From NCBI GenBank assembly GCA_007748055.1, contig CP036279.1:310001-374000 (forward strand): a DNA stretch of 64,000 nucleotides, in the 5' to 3' direction. Under the pieces are notes generated by a model. That model worked only from the letters and a program-made list of their open reading frames with translations, was not told the origin of the DNA and searched no databases. The translations under genes were made by a program, and so were the position numbers. Source of the stretch: Kolteria novifilia. GTDB taxonomy: Bacteria > Planctomycetota > Planctomycetia > Kolteriales > Kolteriaceae. This document shows, in pieces, positions 9,527 to 17,938 of the stretch; positions within the stretch are counted from its first letter, which is position 1; each line of letters opens with the position of its first letter.

Positions 9527-9671
9527 CGCGTGCCACTGGCTGCTTGCCGGCCAGTGGGCGCCATCAGTCGATTCAGCCACCGTGCGTCGGAGGTGGAAAA
9601 GACATAGCGACGTTGTCGTGGCTTGCTTGAACGTTGCCAATGGCTGGCAAGCAGCCAGTGGCACCTAAGGG
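9527..9671. repeat. Short inverted-repeat element (GCCACTGGCTGCTTGCC ends)
   Basis: The left end reads tgccactggctgcttgcc (from 9530) and the right end carries its inverse ggcaagcagccagtggca (to about 9667), about 105 bp apart. The same motif occurs at 11560-11589 and, shorter, at 21129-21155. The structure is that of a small non-coding inverted-repeat element between the DUF952 gene and the coiled-coil protein gene. No open frame inside is convincing. Confidence 0.6.
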
Positions 9672-9689
9672 AAAGCATGGATCAACGCA

Positions 9690-11051
9690 CTACGATCCGG
9701 TCGTTCGCCTCAGGTCCTTCAAGCGGTCGGCGGCTTCCGTGGCGGCTTTCGTCTTGGGAAAGTCGTCCACGATTCGTTGGTAGCGTTCCGCGGCCGGCTC
9801 GAGCCTTCCCCGCTTCTCCAGCGTCCGCGCCATCGAGAGAAAGCTCCGAGCCCGCCCTTCATCGTCGGGCGAGGCTTCCGCCGGCTCGTTCTTCGTGGGG
9901 ATCGTCGGCATCGGGTTGGCGGGCGCGGGAAGCGCGGCGAGTGACGCGGCGTATTCCAATAGCGCCTTCTTTTCGTACTCCGGCACGAAGGGTACCGGCG
10001 GACGCGATAGTTGATCGTCGATCCGGCGTCGCTCGGATTGCGTTTGCTGCTGCAGGGCTCGATGTTTCCGCGTCAGGAGACCGAGGTTCTCGTCAATGAT
10101 CGCCCGCGCGGCGACCGCTTGCTGTTGCTTGGTCCGATGAATGCTGAGCGAGAGATCCGCACGAGCGATCGCATCGGCCTTTTGCCGCGTCAGTTGCTTG
10201 GCCAACGTGGTGTCCCCCAACTCGATCGCCTTCTGGATGAGCCGATCGTAGGAGAGGAGCATCGCTTCAAGCTGCTGGCGCTCGAGGCGAACCTGAAGGG
10301 TCGCGGCGTCAATCTCCTGCTGTTGCCGAACCCGCTCCACCTCGGCGGCTCGCCCTTGTTCGGCAACCTTGCCCATCTCCTCTTCCAGCTTGGTCACCTC
10401 GGCGAGCATCTTCTCCCGAAGAGCGGGGATCTGACCGATGTAGTCCTGGGTCTCCTTCACCCGCTGGCGGTAGCGAGTCTGGAGCTCGGCGGGAAGGGTC
10501 GCGAAGTAGTCCTTCTCGAGTTGCCGCAACGGGCCGATCCTGACCGAGGAACTCGGGTTGACTTGGTAGAAGGTCGCCACACTCGCGATCAAGTCGACGG
10601 TCCGAAGATCGGGGTTACCCTCCTTGGCGATCTCCTCGAGCGTGCGCAGCGCCCCGGCCCCTTGACCGACCAGGAACATCGCCATCGCTTGGTTCAAGAG
10701 CGCTTGTCGCTTGAGAAAGGGCTCCGACGCGGCTCGGGATGCTCGACGAAACGTCGAAAGCGCGGCGTCGACGTCGTTGTGCTTCATCAAGACGACACCG
10801 TAGGTGTAGTTGAGCAGCGCCATGTCGGCTCCGTCGCGGGCCGCCCGACTGAGCGAAGCGCGGCCGAGTTGCTTAAGCCGTTCGGGGGGAGCCTCCCAGG
10901 TCGCTTCGAAGAGGTCGCGGACACCGCGATCGCTGGCGCGGGCCCGGTGCGGATCGACCGGCGCCGGATCCGCCGCGAAGACGGGAGAAGCAGTCGCGAT
11001 CATCACCATCATCAGGAAGGACGGCTTCAGCGAGCTTGTCGGTCTGTTCAT
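9690..11051 (-). CDS. Exported coiled-coil protein with TPR-like helices
   Basis: 453 residues. The N-terminus is a signal peptide (PSFLMMVMIATASPVFAA). Helical repeats with TPR character occupy about 60-150 (LNYTYGVVLMKHNDVDAALS, TFRRAS, QAMAMFLVGQ). A long charged coiled coil follows from about 170 to 350 (EKMLAEVTKLEEEMGK, EVERVRQQQEIDAATLQVRL). A linker rich in Pro and Ala leads to a final TPR-like unit near 415 (TLEKRGRLEPAAERYQRIV). I do not recognise a named family. It is likely periplasmic and structural or scaffolding. It is a monocistronic gene flanked by repeat elements. Confidence 0.75.
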   Translation of the reverse strand: MNRPTSSLKPSFLMMVMIATASPVFAADPAPVDPHRARASDRGVRDLFEATWEAPPERLKQLGRASLSRAARDGADMALLNYTYGVVLMKHNDVDAALSTFRRASRAASEPFLKRQALLNQAMAMFLVGQGAGALRTLEEIAKEGNPDLRTVDLIASVATFYQVNPSSSVRIGPLRQLEKDYFATLPAELQTRYRQRVKETQDYIGQIPALREKMLAEVTKLEEEMGKVAEQGRAAEVERVRQQQEIDAATLQVRLERQQLEAMLLSYDRLIQKAIELGDTTLAKQLTRQKADAIARADLSLSIHRTKQQQAVAARAIIDENLGLLTRKHRALQQQTQSERRRIDDQLSRPPVPFVPEYEKKALLEYAASLAALPAPANPMPTIPTKNEPAEASPDDEGRARSFLSMARTLEKRGRLEPAAERYQRIVDDFPKTKAATEAADRLKDLRRTTGS

Positions 11052-11536
11052 CGCTTGATGTCCTTGCTCGGGGAAACGCCGGGGCGACCAGCGAATGGAC
11101 GGTTCGTCGGGGTTCGTCGCAGGTGGGCTTCTTCTCGCATCCTACGCGCGGAATCACTCCTTGGGGCCAAATGCTCACTAAGAGGGTATCGGAAGTGCCG
11201 TGAAATGCCGGAAGGCCAATCCTCGCTCCCCGGGCCATTTCCCATCACCCGACTCGGCTCGGACAAGAAAAGACCCGCCGTCAGCCCAACGCGTCGACGG
11301 AATCGTTCGACATTCTGGCCCTCGGAGTGATCGTGGACAAATGGCGCTCTCTCAACAGCCCCGATTGGAACACGTCCCCAACAGTTGCCAGGGAGTGGCA
11401 ACCTCAACCTTTGCCGGGTGCCGCCCACGCTCGCCGTGGGCATACGGGAGACGCCTCTCATTGCAATCCTTGTCCAAGTCGGCGTGAACGCGCCGTTCGA
11501 GAGTCTTCAGAAAAGCGATGGAACCACAGAGCCTAG
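11052..11536. other. Gene-free spacer with one hairpin repeat
   Basis: No open frame here has protein-like composition. A CCCACG/CGTGGG hairpin lies at about 11419-11443, followed by a stretch similar to the repeat seen at 33290 and 40140 (gggcat.cgg.a.acgcct). The start region of the coiled-coil protein gene, with its promoter, should lie near 11052-11150. Confidence 0.5.
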
Positions 11537-11636
11537 TGCATCGGTCCATCTAACTTTTGGGTGCCACTGGCTGCTTGTTAGCCAGTGCCAAAGGTTTAGG
11601 GTTGCACCAACACCAACTTCAAGTTGGAACAGAGCA
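11537..11636. repeat. CTAG-flanked miniature element, family D (100 bp)
   Basis: A 100-bp segment bounded on both sides by CTAG (11533-11536 and 11637-11640). Its ends are imperfect inverted repeats (tgcatcggtcca / tgctctgttcca, 8 of 12). It contains the hairpin gccactggctgcttgttagc found in other repeats. Sequences resembling one end also follow CTAG at 31183 and 34580. It abuts the family-A element and shares its CTAG. No coding capacity. Confidence 0.55.
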
Positions 11637-11640
11637 CTAG

Positions 11641-11798
11641 GCTTCGTCTCAAAAGTTGATCGTTGGTCCGAGGCTCAGCGAGTTGGTGCGGGACGAGGAG
11701 GGCGAAGCAGGCGAATCCACTGGATTCGTCGATGCAGCCCGACAAAGTCCCGCGCCGACGCAGCCAGCCGAAGCCAGAGCCGACTTTTGAGACGGAGC
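11641..11798 (+). mobile_element. Family-A miniature inverted-repeat element, copy 1 (158 bp)
   Basis: 158 bp bounded by CTAG at 11637-11640 and 11799-11802. The ends are inverted repeats: gcttcgtctcaaaagttg on the left, gctccgtctcaaaagtcg as the complement on the right (16 of 18). The whole element is identical, base for base by eye, to the reverse complement of 34999-35156. It has no plausible gene and looks like a non-autonomous element moved by a transposase supplied elsewhere. Insertion at a 4-bp CTAG duplication fits the YTAR target known for the IS5 group. The right CTAG supplies the TAG stop of the DUF2752 gene. Confidence 0.85.
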
Positions 11799-12215
11799 CT
11801 AGCGACCGTCGAACACGACATAGATCCACACGCCGAGAAAGCCGGCCGAAGCAATGCTCAGCAATGCCCACCACATCCCATCGTCGATTTGAAGTCGCGC
11901 TCGCGGCAAGCGGAATACGACGACCACGACCGCATAGCAAAGGTAGAGACTGACGAGGACGGCCCCCGCGGGGACCATCGGATTGAGCCGAAGGGACGCT
12001 CCGAACTTGCCGGAGAGGAGTGCCTCCACCGCGCGGGTCGAACCGCACGTCGGACAGGGCAGGCCGGTCGACTCCTTGAACAAGCAACTCGGCGTCGGCA
12101 AGGCAAACAAGCCGAACCAGACGAGCATCGTCACCGCCGCGAGGAGGATCACGCCTCCCCACAGCCGTTCGTGATCGAAGTCGCCCCGGACGGGACGATG
12201 CCATGTGAGCTTCAT
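11799..12215 (-). CDS. DUF2752 family membrane protein
   Basis: 138 residues from the ATG at 12215. DUF2752 hallmarks are CLFKESTGLPCPTCGSTRAV (about 45-64), with the C-P-x-C-G-x-T-R motif following a first membrane helix, then two more helices near 80-100 and 115-135. The function is unknown; members are inner-membrane proteins often found beside YIP1 or zinc-ribbon genes, as here. It starts 23 bp after the YIP1 gene and is the last gene of the operon. Its TAG stop lies inside the CTAG at which a family-A repeat is inserted, so insertion left the protein intact. Confidence 0.85.
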   Translation of the reverse strand: MKLTWHRPVRGDFDHERLWGGVILLAAVTMLVWFGLFALPTPSCLFKESTGLPCPTCGSTRAVEALLSGKFGASLRLNPMVPAGAVLVSLYLCYAVVVVVFRLPRARLQIDDGMWWALLSIASAGFLGVWIYVVFDGR

Positions 12216-12238
12216 GACGGGGCGCTCGTTGCGGCCTG

Positions 12239-12940
12239 CTAGCCTCTCGCGAGGATCGCGATCATCGCCATCCCGAGGAACAAGATGAAAGCGGCCAAGA
12301 ACGCGACGATGATCGGCGAGAGCCATCCCACAATCGCGCGCCACCAACTCAGCTCGTGGAGACGCTTGAGGCTCCAAACCTGAAGACAGATGTTTTGCAC
12401 CACCATGATGAAAGGGCCGACGAAGGGGATGAGTTGCCAGATCGCCGTCGAGCCCATCGGATAGAAGATACAGCGCACCGTCACGCCCCACGGCATCTCC
12501 GTGTATCCCTGCCAACGCATTAAGAGGTGCATGAACCCGGAATAGACGAGCGCCATGAGCATCCCGACCATCGGCCCGATCAGGAAGATCCAAGCGAACA
12601 GGAGCACCTTGGGAACCTGAAGCTGCTGGTCGTTGGCGAACGGGGCGAGGTCGATACCCGCCAGCATGAGCAGGTTGTAGGGCAGCGCGAAGAGGTAGAG
12701 ACCCAGAAACCCGAACGCGAACGGAAGCCCGATGCTCGGCGTGCGCCGCATCCTGGCCAAGGTCTTGCCCGGCCGAAGCACCATTCCGAAGACGGTGTCG
12801 AAGAAGGACCTGATCCCTGGGCCTTCCTTCTCCCACGGCGGCCCGATGCGTTCTCCTTGGCTCGCGCCCCCTTGATCGAATCGCTCCGACGCCTCGGGCG
12901 CCGCGAAGGGATTGAAGACTTCGTCCTGGCTCATGCTCAT
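12239..12940 (-). CDS. YIP1 family membrane protein
   Basis: 233 residues starting MSMSQDEVFNPFAAPEA. The start at 12940 is preceded by ggtggaga. A hydrophilic N-terminus (about 50 residues) leads to a membrane-embedded YIP1-like domain with helices near 65-85, 95-120, 125-145, 170-195 and 205-230. The segment FDTVFGMVLRPGKTLARMR before the first helix is typical of bacterial YIP1 proteins (a P-x-x-x-F/L approach to the membrane). The bacterial function is unknown. It lies between a hypothetical gene and DUF2752 in the minus-strand operon. Confidence 0.8.
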   Translation of the reverse strand: MSMSQDEVFNPFAAPEASERFDQGGASQGERIGPPWEKEGPGIRSFFDTVFGMVLRPGKTLARMRRTPSIGLPFAFGFLGLYLFALPYNLLMLAGIDLAPFANDQQLQVPKVLLFAWIFLIGPMVGMLMALVYSGFMHLLMRWQGYTEMPWGVTVRCIFYPMGSTAIWQLIPFVGPFIMVVQNICLQVWSLKRLHELSWWRAIVGWLSPIIVAFLAAFILFLGMAMIAILARG

Positions 12941-13037
12941 TCTCCACCGTCTGCTCAGACCCCGCGTCGGGAAATGCCTACGGCTGCAACATGCGACGAA
13001 CAACATGAATCGTTGAAGATCCGCGAAGCCGGGCGGT

Positions 13038-14234
13038 TCACGGACGCTCGGCGGGCTCTTCCAACGGACGCACTCGCGGTGGATACTCGGCATCGAGGAG
13101 CTGCTCTCGCGCGAAGTCGAGGGCGTCGTCCGTGGGAGGAAAGGAGAGGAGCCGATACCGCAGCGTCAGCGAACTGCCGAGCGGTAGCTGAACGTGATCC
13201 CCTTGGCTTGCTCCCGGAAGCCCCGGAGAGGCCAGCGCCTCGACGCTCCTGTTCCCGACAAAACGCCAGCGGGGTGGCTGCCCCCAAGTGCTCGACGACA
13301 ACACCAATGCCAGGCAGCGATGCTCACTCATCGCCAGCACGATCCATGAAGGATGGGCCGCGATCTCCTCCTGCCCCTTCCAGCCGAGATCGCCGAACCA
13401 GCTCACGCGCGCCCCACCGGCGAGAGCCAACCGCAGCACCGGCAAATGACAGGGCCTGCTCGCGGGGACCGAGTGAGGCAGCGCCAAGGGAATCGGCCCG
13501 GTGGTCGCCTGCCACGAGTAGGTCGCGTCGATGATCGTCGCCTTCTCGTCCCCATCGAGGAACCGGTAGCAATGGCTCTCCATCCAGTTAACGCGAGCTT
13601 TCTCATCGAGCTGTGCGAACCGACCGGCGACGGTGCCAACGACCGCCCCATCGCAAGCGATCGGTTGCCCGCGCCGGACCCGTTGTCGCGCGGCCCCGCG
13701 CGTCGGGTCGAGCGCTTCGCCGAAACTGCGGGCGCGATGCGTGACGGTCGCGAGCCGCCCTCGGTCATCCAGTAGACTGAGCTGCGGAACGCCTCGTTTG
13801 GAAAGGAGCACCTCGCCGCTTCGTCGCTCCCGGATACTGACGACCCAGCCGGTCGCCGAAGGAGCGACCTTCACCCGCGCGGGCGTGGACCGCTGGCGAA
13901 CGCCGAGGCGAAGATCGACGTCGTAGCTTTCCTCCGCGCCCAACGGGTCGGTCAACCACCAGAGACTCGTCCTATCCGTCGCGGCGTCATATTCGCCCTG
14001 ACAGGGCGTTGGTCGGCTGCGGTCGGGACGCTGCAGGAGTGGCCGGTCGATCTTGCCGGACAGGGTGACATGGGTCAGTGACGATCGGCGCCGGTGGCCC
14101 GCGGCGTCGACCCTGAACCGATGGGTTTCCCCCTGGTCGGCATCCGAAGTCGCTCTCATGTCAGATGGCGATGGCTCGGTCGCGTCGGCGTCGACGGCGG
14201 GCGAGGTCTCCGGTGGCTCGTGCGATGACATCAC
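13038..14234 (-). CDS. Hypothetical protein, 398 aa, beta-rich
   Basis: I do not recognise this protein. The first ~45 residues are polar and low-complexity (Asp, Glu, Pro, Ser), with no signal peptide. The rest alternates charged and hydrophobic residues as in a beta-sandwich or jelly-roll (RVNWMESHCYRFLDGDEKAT, then ATYSWQATTGPIPLALPHS). Aromatic and Trp residues are frequent between 230 and 320. A fold like carbohydrate-binding or methane-oxygenase-like DUF6807 proteins is possible but unproven. It starts 1 bp after the CPBP gene stop and is followed by YIP1, so it belongs to the same operon. Confidence 0.7.
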   Translation of the reverse strand: MMSSHEPPETSPAVDADATEPSPSDMRATSDADQGETHRFRVDAAGHRRRSSLTHVTLSGKIDRPLLQRPDRSRPTPCQGEYDAATDRTSLWWLTDPLGAEESYDVDLRLGVRQRSTPARVKVAPSATGWVVSIRERRSGEVLLSKRGVPQLSLLDDRGRLATVTHRARSFGEALDPTRGAARQRVRRGQPIACDGAVVGTVAGRFAQLDEKARVNWMESHCYRFLDGDEKATIIDATYSWQATTGPIPLALPHSVPASRPCHLPVLRLALAGGARVSWFGDLGWKGQEEIAAHPSWIVLAMSEHRCLALVLSSSTWGQPPRWRFVGNRSVEALASPGLPGASQGDHVQLPLGSSLTLRYRLLSFPPTDDALDFAREQLLDAEYPPRVRPLEEPAERP

Positions 14235-14235
14235 G

Positions 14236-15372
14236 TCAACCTCCCTCGAGCAGTCGGCCGAGCAGAATCAATGCTCCGTTGATGACGCCGTTGAAGGTCG
14301 CATGGCAGAGCACCGGCGCCCAGAGCGAGCGAGTTCGCTGGTAGGTGACGCCAAAACCGACCCCCAAGAGCGTGAGGGGAACCGGATCGGGCCACGAGCC
14401 ACCATGGGCCAAGCCGAAGAGGAATCCGGCCAGGAGGATCGCGTTCCACGGCGACATGAACTTGCAGAGCCACGCCTGAAGCGTCGCTCGAAAGAACAGC
14501 TCCTCAAGCAAGGGGGCGAGCACGACGACCGTGGTCCCCAACGCCAACCAGTCGAGCCAGTGCCCTCCGCTGAGCAGGAACTCCTGGGCGGGGTGAAGCC
14601 GGTCCTGGGGAACGACGCTGCGCACGAAGAGGCTCAGGAGCAACGCCCCCGGCCCCCAGACAAACGCTTGCGCGGCGCCGTAGGCCGCCATCGTTCCGGC
14701 ATGGGCCGTGTGGATGCCCAGCTGGTAGAGTGGCTGCCGCAGGGCGACCTTCATCAGCACCAGCAACGTGACCAGCAGCAGGGACATCATGACCGCCAAG
14801 CGCTGGAAAATCGCGGGGGAGACGAACTCGGGATAGGTCCTCACGAGCAAGACGCGTTGGAGCTGGACGAGATCCGATCCGTCGAGGTTGCCGGCGGTCG
14901 CCCGCTCGAGTTCGTCGAGGAGCTGGGGCGAGAGATCGACCTTGGCATACGCTTCCGGCTCGTAGAGATCGGGCTTGCCCAGGAGCTGCGAGAGCTGTCG
15001 AGCCATCGATCGCTTGAGTTCCGGCGAGAGCTGGTCGGCCGACTGAAACTCCTCCCAGATCGCCGGGTCGATCCGAGAGGCGATGTGAGCTCCCGGCGTC
15101 CGCCCGTCTCCGGCCTCTTGGGCGAGACGGGCTCGAAACCCATCCCAATCGCGAACGTCTCCCACATCGATCGGGCCCGACCGCAACGGCGGGATGCTGT
15201 AGAAGAGGAAAACGACCAGAATGACGGACGCCAATCCGAAGCCGTTGAGCTTGAGCGGGAACCGGCGCCGCCAGCGAATGTTCGGCCAGCGCCGCAAGCG
15301 TTGATCGAGCGCGTAGCCGGCCCCGAACAGAAGTAGCGCTGGTAAGAGAAACGCGATCGGGGCGACATTCAC
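14236..15372 (-). CDS. CPBP family intramembrane protease (Abi/CAAX type)
   Basis: 378 residues. The conserved C-terminal CPBP domain shows all expected catalytic residues: EE in APLLEELFFRATLQ (290-291, with R295), H323 in LFGLAHGG, and H357 with N361 in CHATFNGVIN. At least eight hydrophobic segments are present. The region from about 65 to 180 is a soluble, charged insertion between the second membrane segment and the rest. Family members are glutamate-type intramembrane proteases; in bacteria some serve bacteriocin self-immunity. The substrate is unknown. It starts 2 bp after the yjbQ stop. Confidence 0.88.
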   Translation of the reverse strand: MNVAPIAFLLPALLLFGAGYALDQRLRRWPNIRWRRRFPLKLNGFGLASVILVVFLFYSIPPLRSGPIDVGDVRDWDGFRARLAQEAGDGRTPGAHIASRIDPAIWEEFQSADQLSPELKRSMARQLSQLLGKPDLYEPEAYAKVDLSPQLLDELERATAGNLDGSDLVQLQRVLLVRTYPEFVSPAIFQRLAVMMSLLLVTLLVLMKVALRQPLYQLGIHTAHAGTMAAYGAAQAFVWGPGALLLSLFVRSVVPQDRLHPAQEFLLSGGHWLDWLALGTTVVVLAPLLEELFFRATLQAWLCKFMSPWNAILLAGFLFGLAHGGSWPDPVPLTLLGVGFGVTYQRTRSLWAPVLCHATFNGVINGALILLGRLLEGG

Positions 15373-15374
15373 GA

Positions 15375-15776
15375 CTAGACGCTCCGAAGGAGCTGCAGGT
15401 GCATCTTTCGGTCACGCGGACCGTCGAATTCGCAGAAGAAGACTCCTTGCCACCTTCCGAGAACGAGCCGACCGCGTTCGACGATCAAGTGAACGCTGCT
15501 GCCGACGAGCGAGGTCTTGATGTGGGCGTCGGCGTTCTCTTCCTCGTGTCCGTAGAGTTCCCTATCTTTCGGCACCAACCGATCGAGGTAGTTGACTAGG
15601 TCTCGACCGACCTCCGGATCGGCACTCTCATTGAGGGTGCAGGCGGCGCTCGTGTGGGGAACCTGGGCAATGACGGCTCCCTGGCGCAGGCCCGCCTCAT
15701 CGATGACGCGCTGCACCTGTTCAGTCACATCGATGCATTCGGTTCGCGTTTGGGTGCGAATGTCCAGCGTATACAA
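15375..15776 (-). CDS. yjbQ: YjbQ/UPF0047 family protein
   Basis: A TTG start at 15776 with aagggag 6 bases upstream gives 133 residues, matching the family length (~135). A longer ATG-initiated frame would add about 100 residues of shadow-like sequence. Family motifs are VPHTSAACTLNESADPEVG, the metal-site histidines in ELYGHEEENADAHIKTSLVG, and the C-terminal WQGVFFCEFDGPR. YjbQ proteins form trimers and have been linked to a side activity as thiamine-phosphate synthase; the physiological role is unsettled. It is the first gene of the operon that runs to DUF2752. Confidence 0.88.
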   Translation of the reverse strand: MYTLDIRTQTRTECIDVTEQVQRVIDEAGLRQGAVIAQVPHTSAACTLNESADPEVGRDLVNYLDRLVPKDRELYGHEEENADAHIKTSLVGSSVHLIVERGRLVLGRWQGVFFCEFDGPRDRKMHLQLLRSV

Positions 15777-16026
15777 TGGTATCTCCCTTGCCCGGCGGCC
15801 CGGACCAGATCCTCGGCACCGGGGCCAAAGCGTGGATCGCCCGACCTCGCGTGGCCCCAACTCCTTCAGGATTGGAGGTTCGCTCAGGTGCGGCAAGACC
15901 ATTTCTGGTCTCTCCGCCCCGTGGCGGCAAGTACGCTCTGCGCCCCGTGGCGGCAAGCAACGGACTCGCGGCGCCCGGCAAGCACGAACGCGGTCGGCAA
16001 TATTGGCTTGAGAAGGCGGACGACGC

Positions 16027-16836
16027 ATGAAGAATGCTCTCGAACGGATCGTCGAGCATAAGTGGACGGAGATCGAGGCCCTGCGCGAGACGGCTCGCAA
16101 GGAGGCCTGGGAATTGAAAGCGCGTTCCCTCTCCCCGCCGGCGGACTTTCTTCAAGCCATTCGCCAGGACCAAAGTGTCTCGGTCATCGCCGAGGTGAAG
16201 AAAGCCTCTCCCTCGGCGGGCTTGATCCGGGAGGACTTCGATCCCGCGTGGATCGCGACGCGCTACGCCGCCGGCGGCGCCGCTTGCCTGAGCGTCATCA
16301 CCGACGAGGAGTTCTTCCAGGGCTCGCTACGCTACTTGCGTGATGTTCGCGAAGCGGTCGCTTTGCCCATCCTTCGCAAGGAGTTCATTCTCGATCCAAT
16401 TCAGATCTTCGAATCGCGCCTGGCCGGCGCGTCGGCGTGTCTCTTGATCGCCGAGTGCCTCGAGGCCACGCAGCTCAACGAACTGGTCAAGCTGGTCAAA
16501 GAGCTCGGCATGACGGTCCTGGTCGAACTGTACGAAGCGGCCAACCTCTCGAAGGTCCTCGACAGCGGAGCCCGCTTGGTCGGCATCAACAACCGCGACC
16601 TTCAGACCTTCGAGACCGACCTGGCCCATACGATCGAACTTCGCCACAAGATTCCCGACCACGTGACGTTGGTGAGCGAAAGCGGTATCAAAACGCGCGC
16701 CGACGTGCTCCGCTTGGAGGAAGCGCGAATCGACGCCATCTTGGTTGGGGAAACGCTGATGCGGGCCGACGACCCGGGAGCCAAGCTTGCCGAGTTGCTC
16801 GGACGACCGATCCCGGCTCCCACGGGGGGAACGTAG
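16027..16836 (+). CDS. trpC: Indole-3-glycerol phosphate synthase TrpC
   Basis: 269 residues, a full-length (beta/alpha)8 barrel. It closes the indole ring from CdRP in tryptophan synthesis. Seen motifs: SVIAEVKKASPSAG (Lys and Glu of the active site, about 51-64), AACLSVITDEEFFQGSL, LRKEFILDPIQI, ACLLIAE, VELYEAANL, VGINNRDLQTF and SESGIKTRADV. No other trp genes are in the window, so it is detached from the pathway operon, as is usual in planctomycetes. It is divergent from yjbQ. The 250-bp gap holds a 17-bp direct repeat (cgccccgtggcggcaag, twice near 15917 and 15941). Confidence 0.96.
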   Translation: MKNALERIVEHKWTEIEALRETARKEAWELKARSLSPPADFLQAIRQDQSVSVIAEVKKASPSAGLIREDFDPAWIATRYAAGGAACLSVITDEEFFQGSLRYLRDVREAVALPILRKEFILDPIQIFESRLAGASACLLIAECLEATQLNELVKLVKELGMTVLVELYEAANLSKVLDSGARLVGINNRDLQTFETDLAHTIELRHKIPDHVTLVSESGIKTRADVLRLEEARIDAILVGETLMRADDPGAKLAELLGRPIPAPTGGT

Positions 16837-16838
16837 TT

Positions 16839-17822
16839 GTGGGCTCGAGCGTCGTCGTCGAACGATGTCCGCGTGAAGACTGGAGCCTCGCGCTCTCTTG
16901 CCTCTACACCCACTTGCCGCCGCGCGACCAGATGCGACAAGTGGAATCGGTACTCCAAAGCGAGGCGCACGGGCGGGTTCGCCTCGACGGCATCGTGTGG
17001 TGCCACCGCAAGCGCAAACCGATCGCGATCGCCATCGCGTTCGAGACCCCCGGACGCTCCCTTCTCGTCTGGCCACCTCGGTTTCGGGAGGCCCCTCCCC
17101 CCGGTACGGCCCACGGCATCCAACGGGACCTCTTCGTCGCCGCCGTCGACTACGCCCGCTCGCGCGAAGTCCGCATGGCGCAGCTCCTGCTCAGCAACCA
17201 ACAACAGCACCTCGTCGCCAGCAGCCAAGAGGCCGGGTTCGTCCACCTGACGCGACTGATCTACTTGCGTCGTTCGGTCTTCGAACCACCCATCGACGAG
17301 CCCGGTCAGGTGTTTGAGGTCGACTCCTACGGACCGGAGAACCACGAGGACTTGCTGCACATCCTCGAACGGAGCTATCGAGGAAGCCGCGACTGTCCGG
17401 AACTCAACGGAGCTCGGGATCTCGAAGACATTGTCGAGAGCCACCAGGCCCAAGGACTCTTCGAGCCGAAGTACTGGAAGCTGATCAAACAAGAGGGGGA
17501 GTGGGTCGGCTGCATTCTGCTCGTGCGCCTCCGCGAGCTCGATGCGTTCGAACTCGCCTATATTGGCATCGTGCCCGAGGCGCGCGGACGGGGACTCGGG
17601 CGGGAGCTGACCCGACAAGCCCTTCGCGAGACGCGCGAGGCGGGCGTGAGCTTGCTGACACTGGCGTGCGATGAGCGGAACTGGCCCGCGCGCGCCATGT
17701 ATGATGCCGAGGGATTTGTCCCCTGGGACGAAAAAGACGCCTATTTGGTGATGATCAATCCCGCCGACGGGCGTTTAAAACGTACGGTCGATCCGGAAAT
17801 CTTCACACGACCCGACAAGTAG
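16839..17822 (+). CDS. GNAT family N-acetyltransferase
   Basis: The GTG at 16839, two bases after the trpC stop and following a purine run (ggggggaa), gives 327 residues. The C-terminal half is a GNAT domain: LAYIGIVPEARGRGLGRELT (about 245-264) contains the acetyl-CoA pyrophosphate loop R-G-x-G-L-G, followed by LACDERNWPARAMYDAEGF, the typical beta-5/alpha-4 segment. The N-terminal ~150 residues look like a second, degenerate GNAT fold. The substrate is unknown. Tight spacing suggests co-transcription with trpC. Confidence 0.85.
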   Translation: MGSSVVVERCPREDWSLALSCLYTHLPPRDQMRQVESVLQSEAHGRVRLDGIVWCHRKRKPIAIAIAFETPGRSLLVWPPRFREAPPPGTAHGIQRDLFVAAVDYARSREVRMAQLLLSNQQQHLVASSQEAGFVHLTRLIYLRRSVFEPPIDEPGQVFEVDSYGPENHEDLLHILERSYRGSRDCPELNGARDLEDIVESHQAQGLFEPKYWKLIKQEGEWVGCILLVRLRELDAFELAYIGIVPEARGRGLGRELTRQALRETREAGVSLLTLACDERNWPARAMYDAEGFVPWDEKDAYLVMINPADGRLKRTVDPEIFTRPDK

Positions 17823-17938
17823 GCCGCCCCGCCATCGCCGGGCCGGAGGCTCGACCCGGTGTTCGACGTGGCGACCGGTCTCGCGGCCAACGCGAACGGT
17901 TCATGGATTGGTAAATAGCCGCCGAAAGGAGACTCGGC

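Noticed and set aside
11799-12947. Single 382-codon minus-strand protein
   Set aside because: The upper part is out of frame with the clear YIP1 gene. Only the last 138 codons, from the ATG at 12215, are coding (DUF2752).
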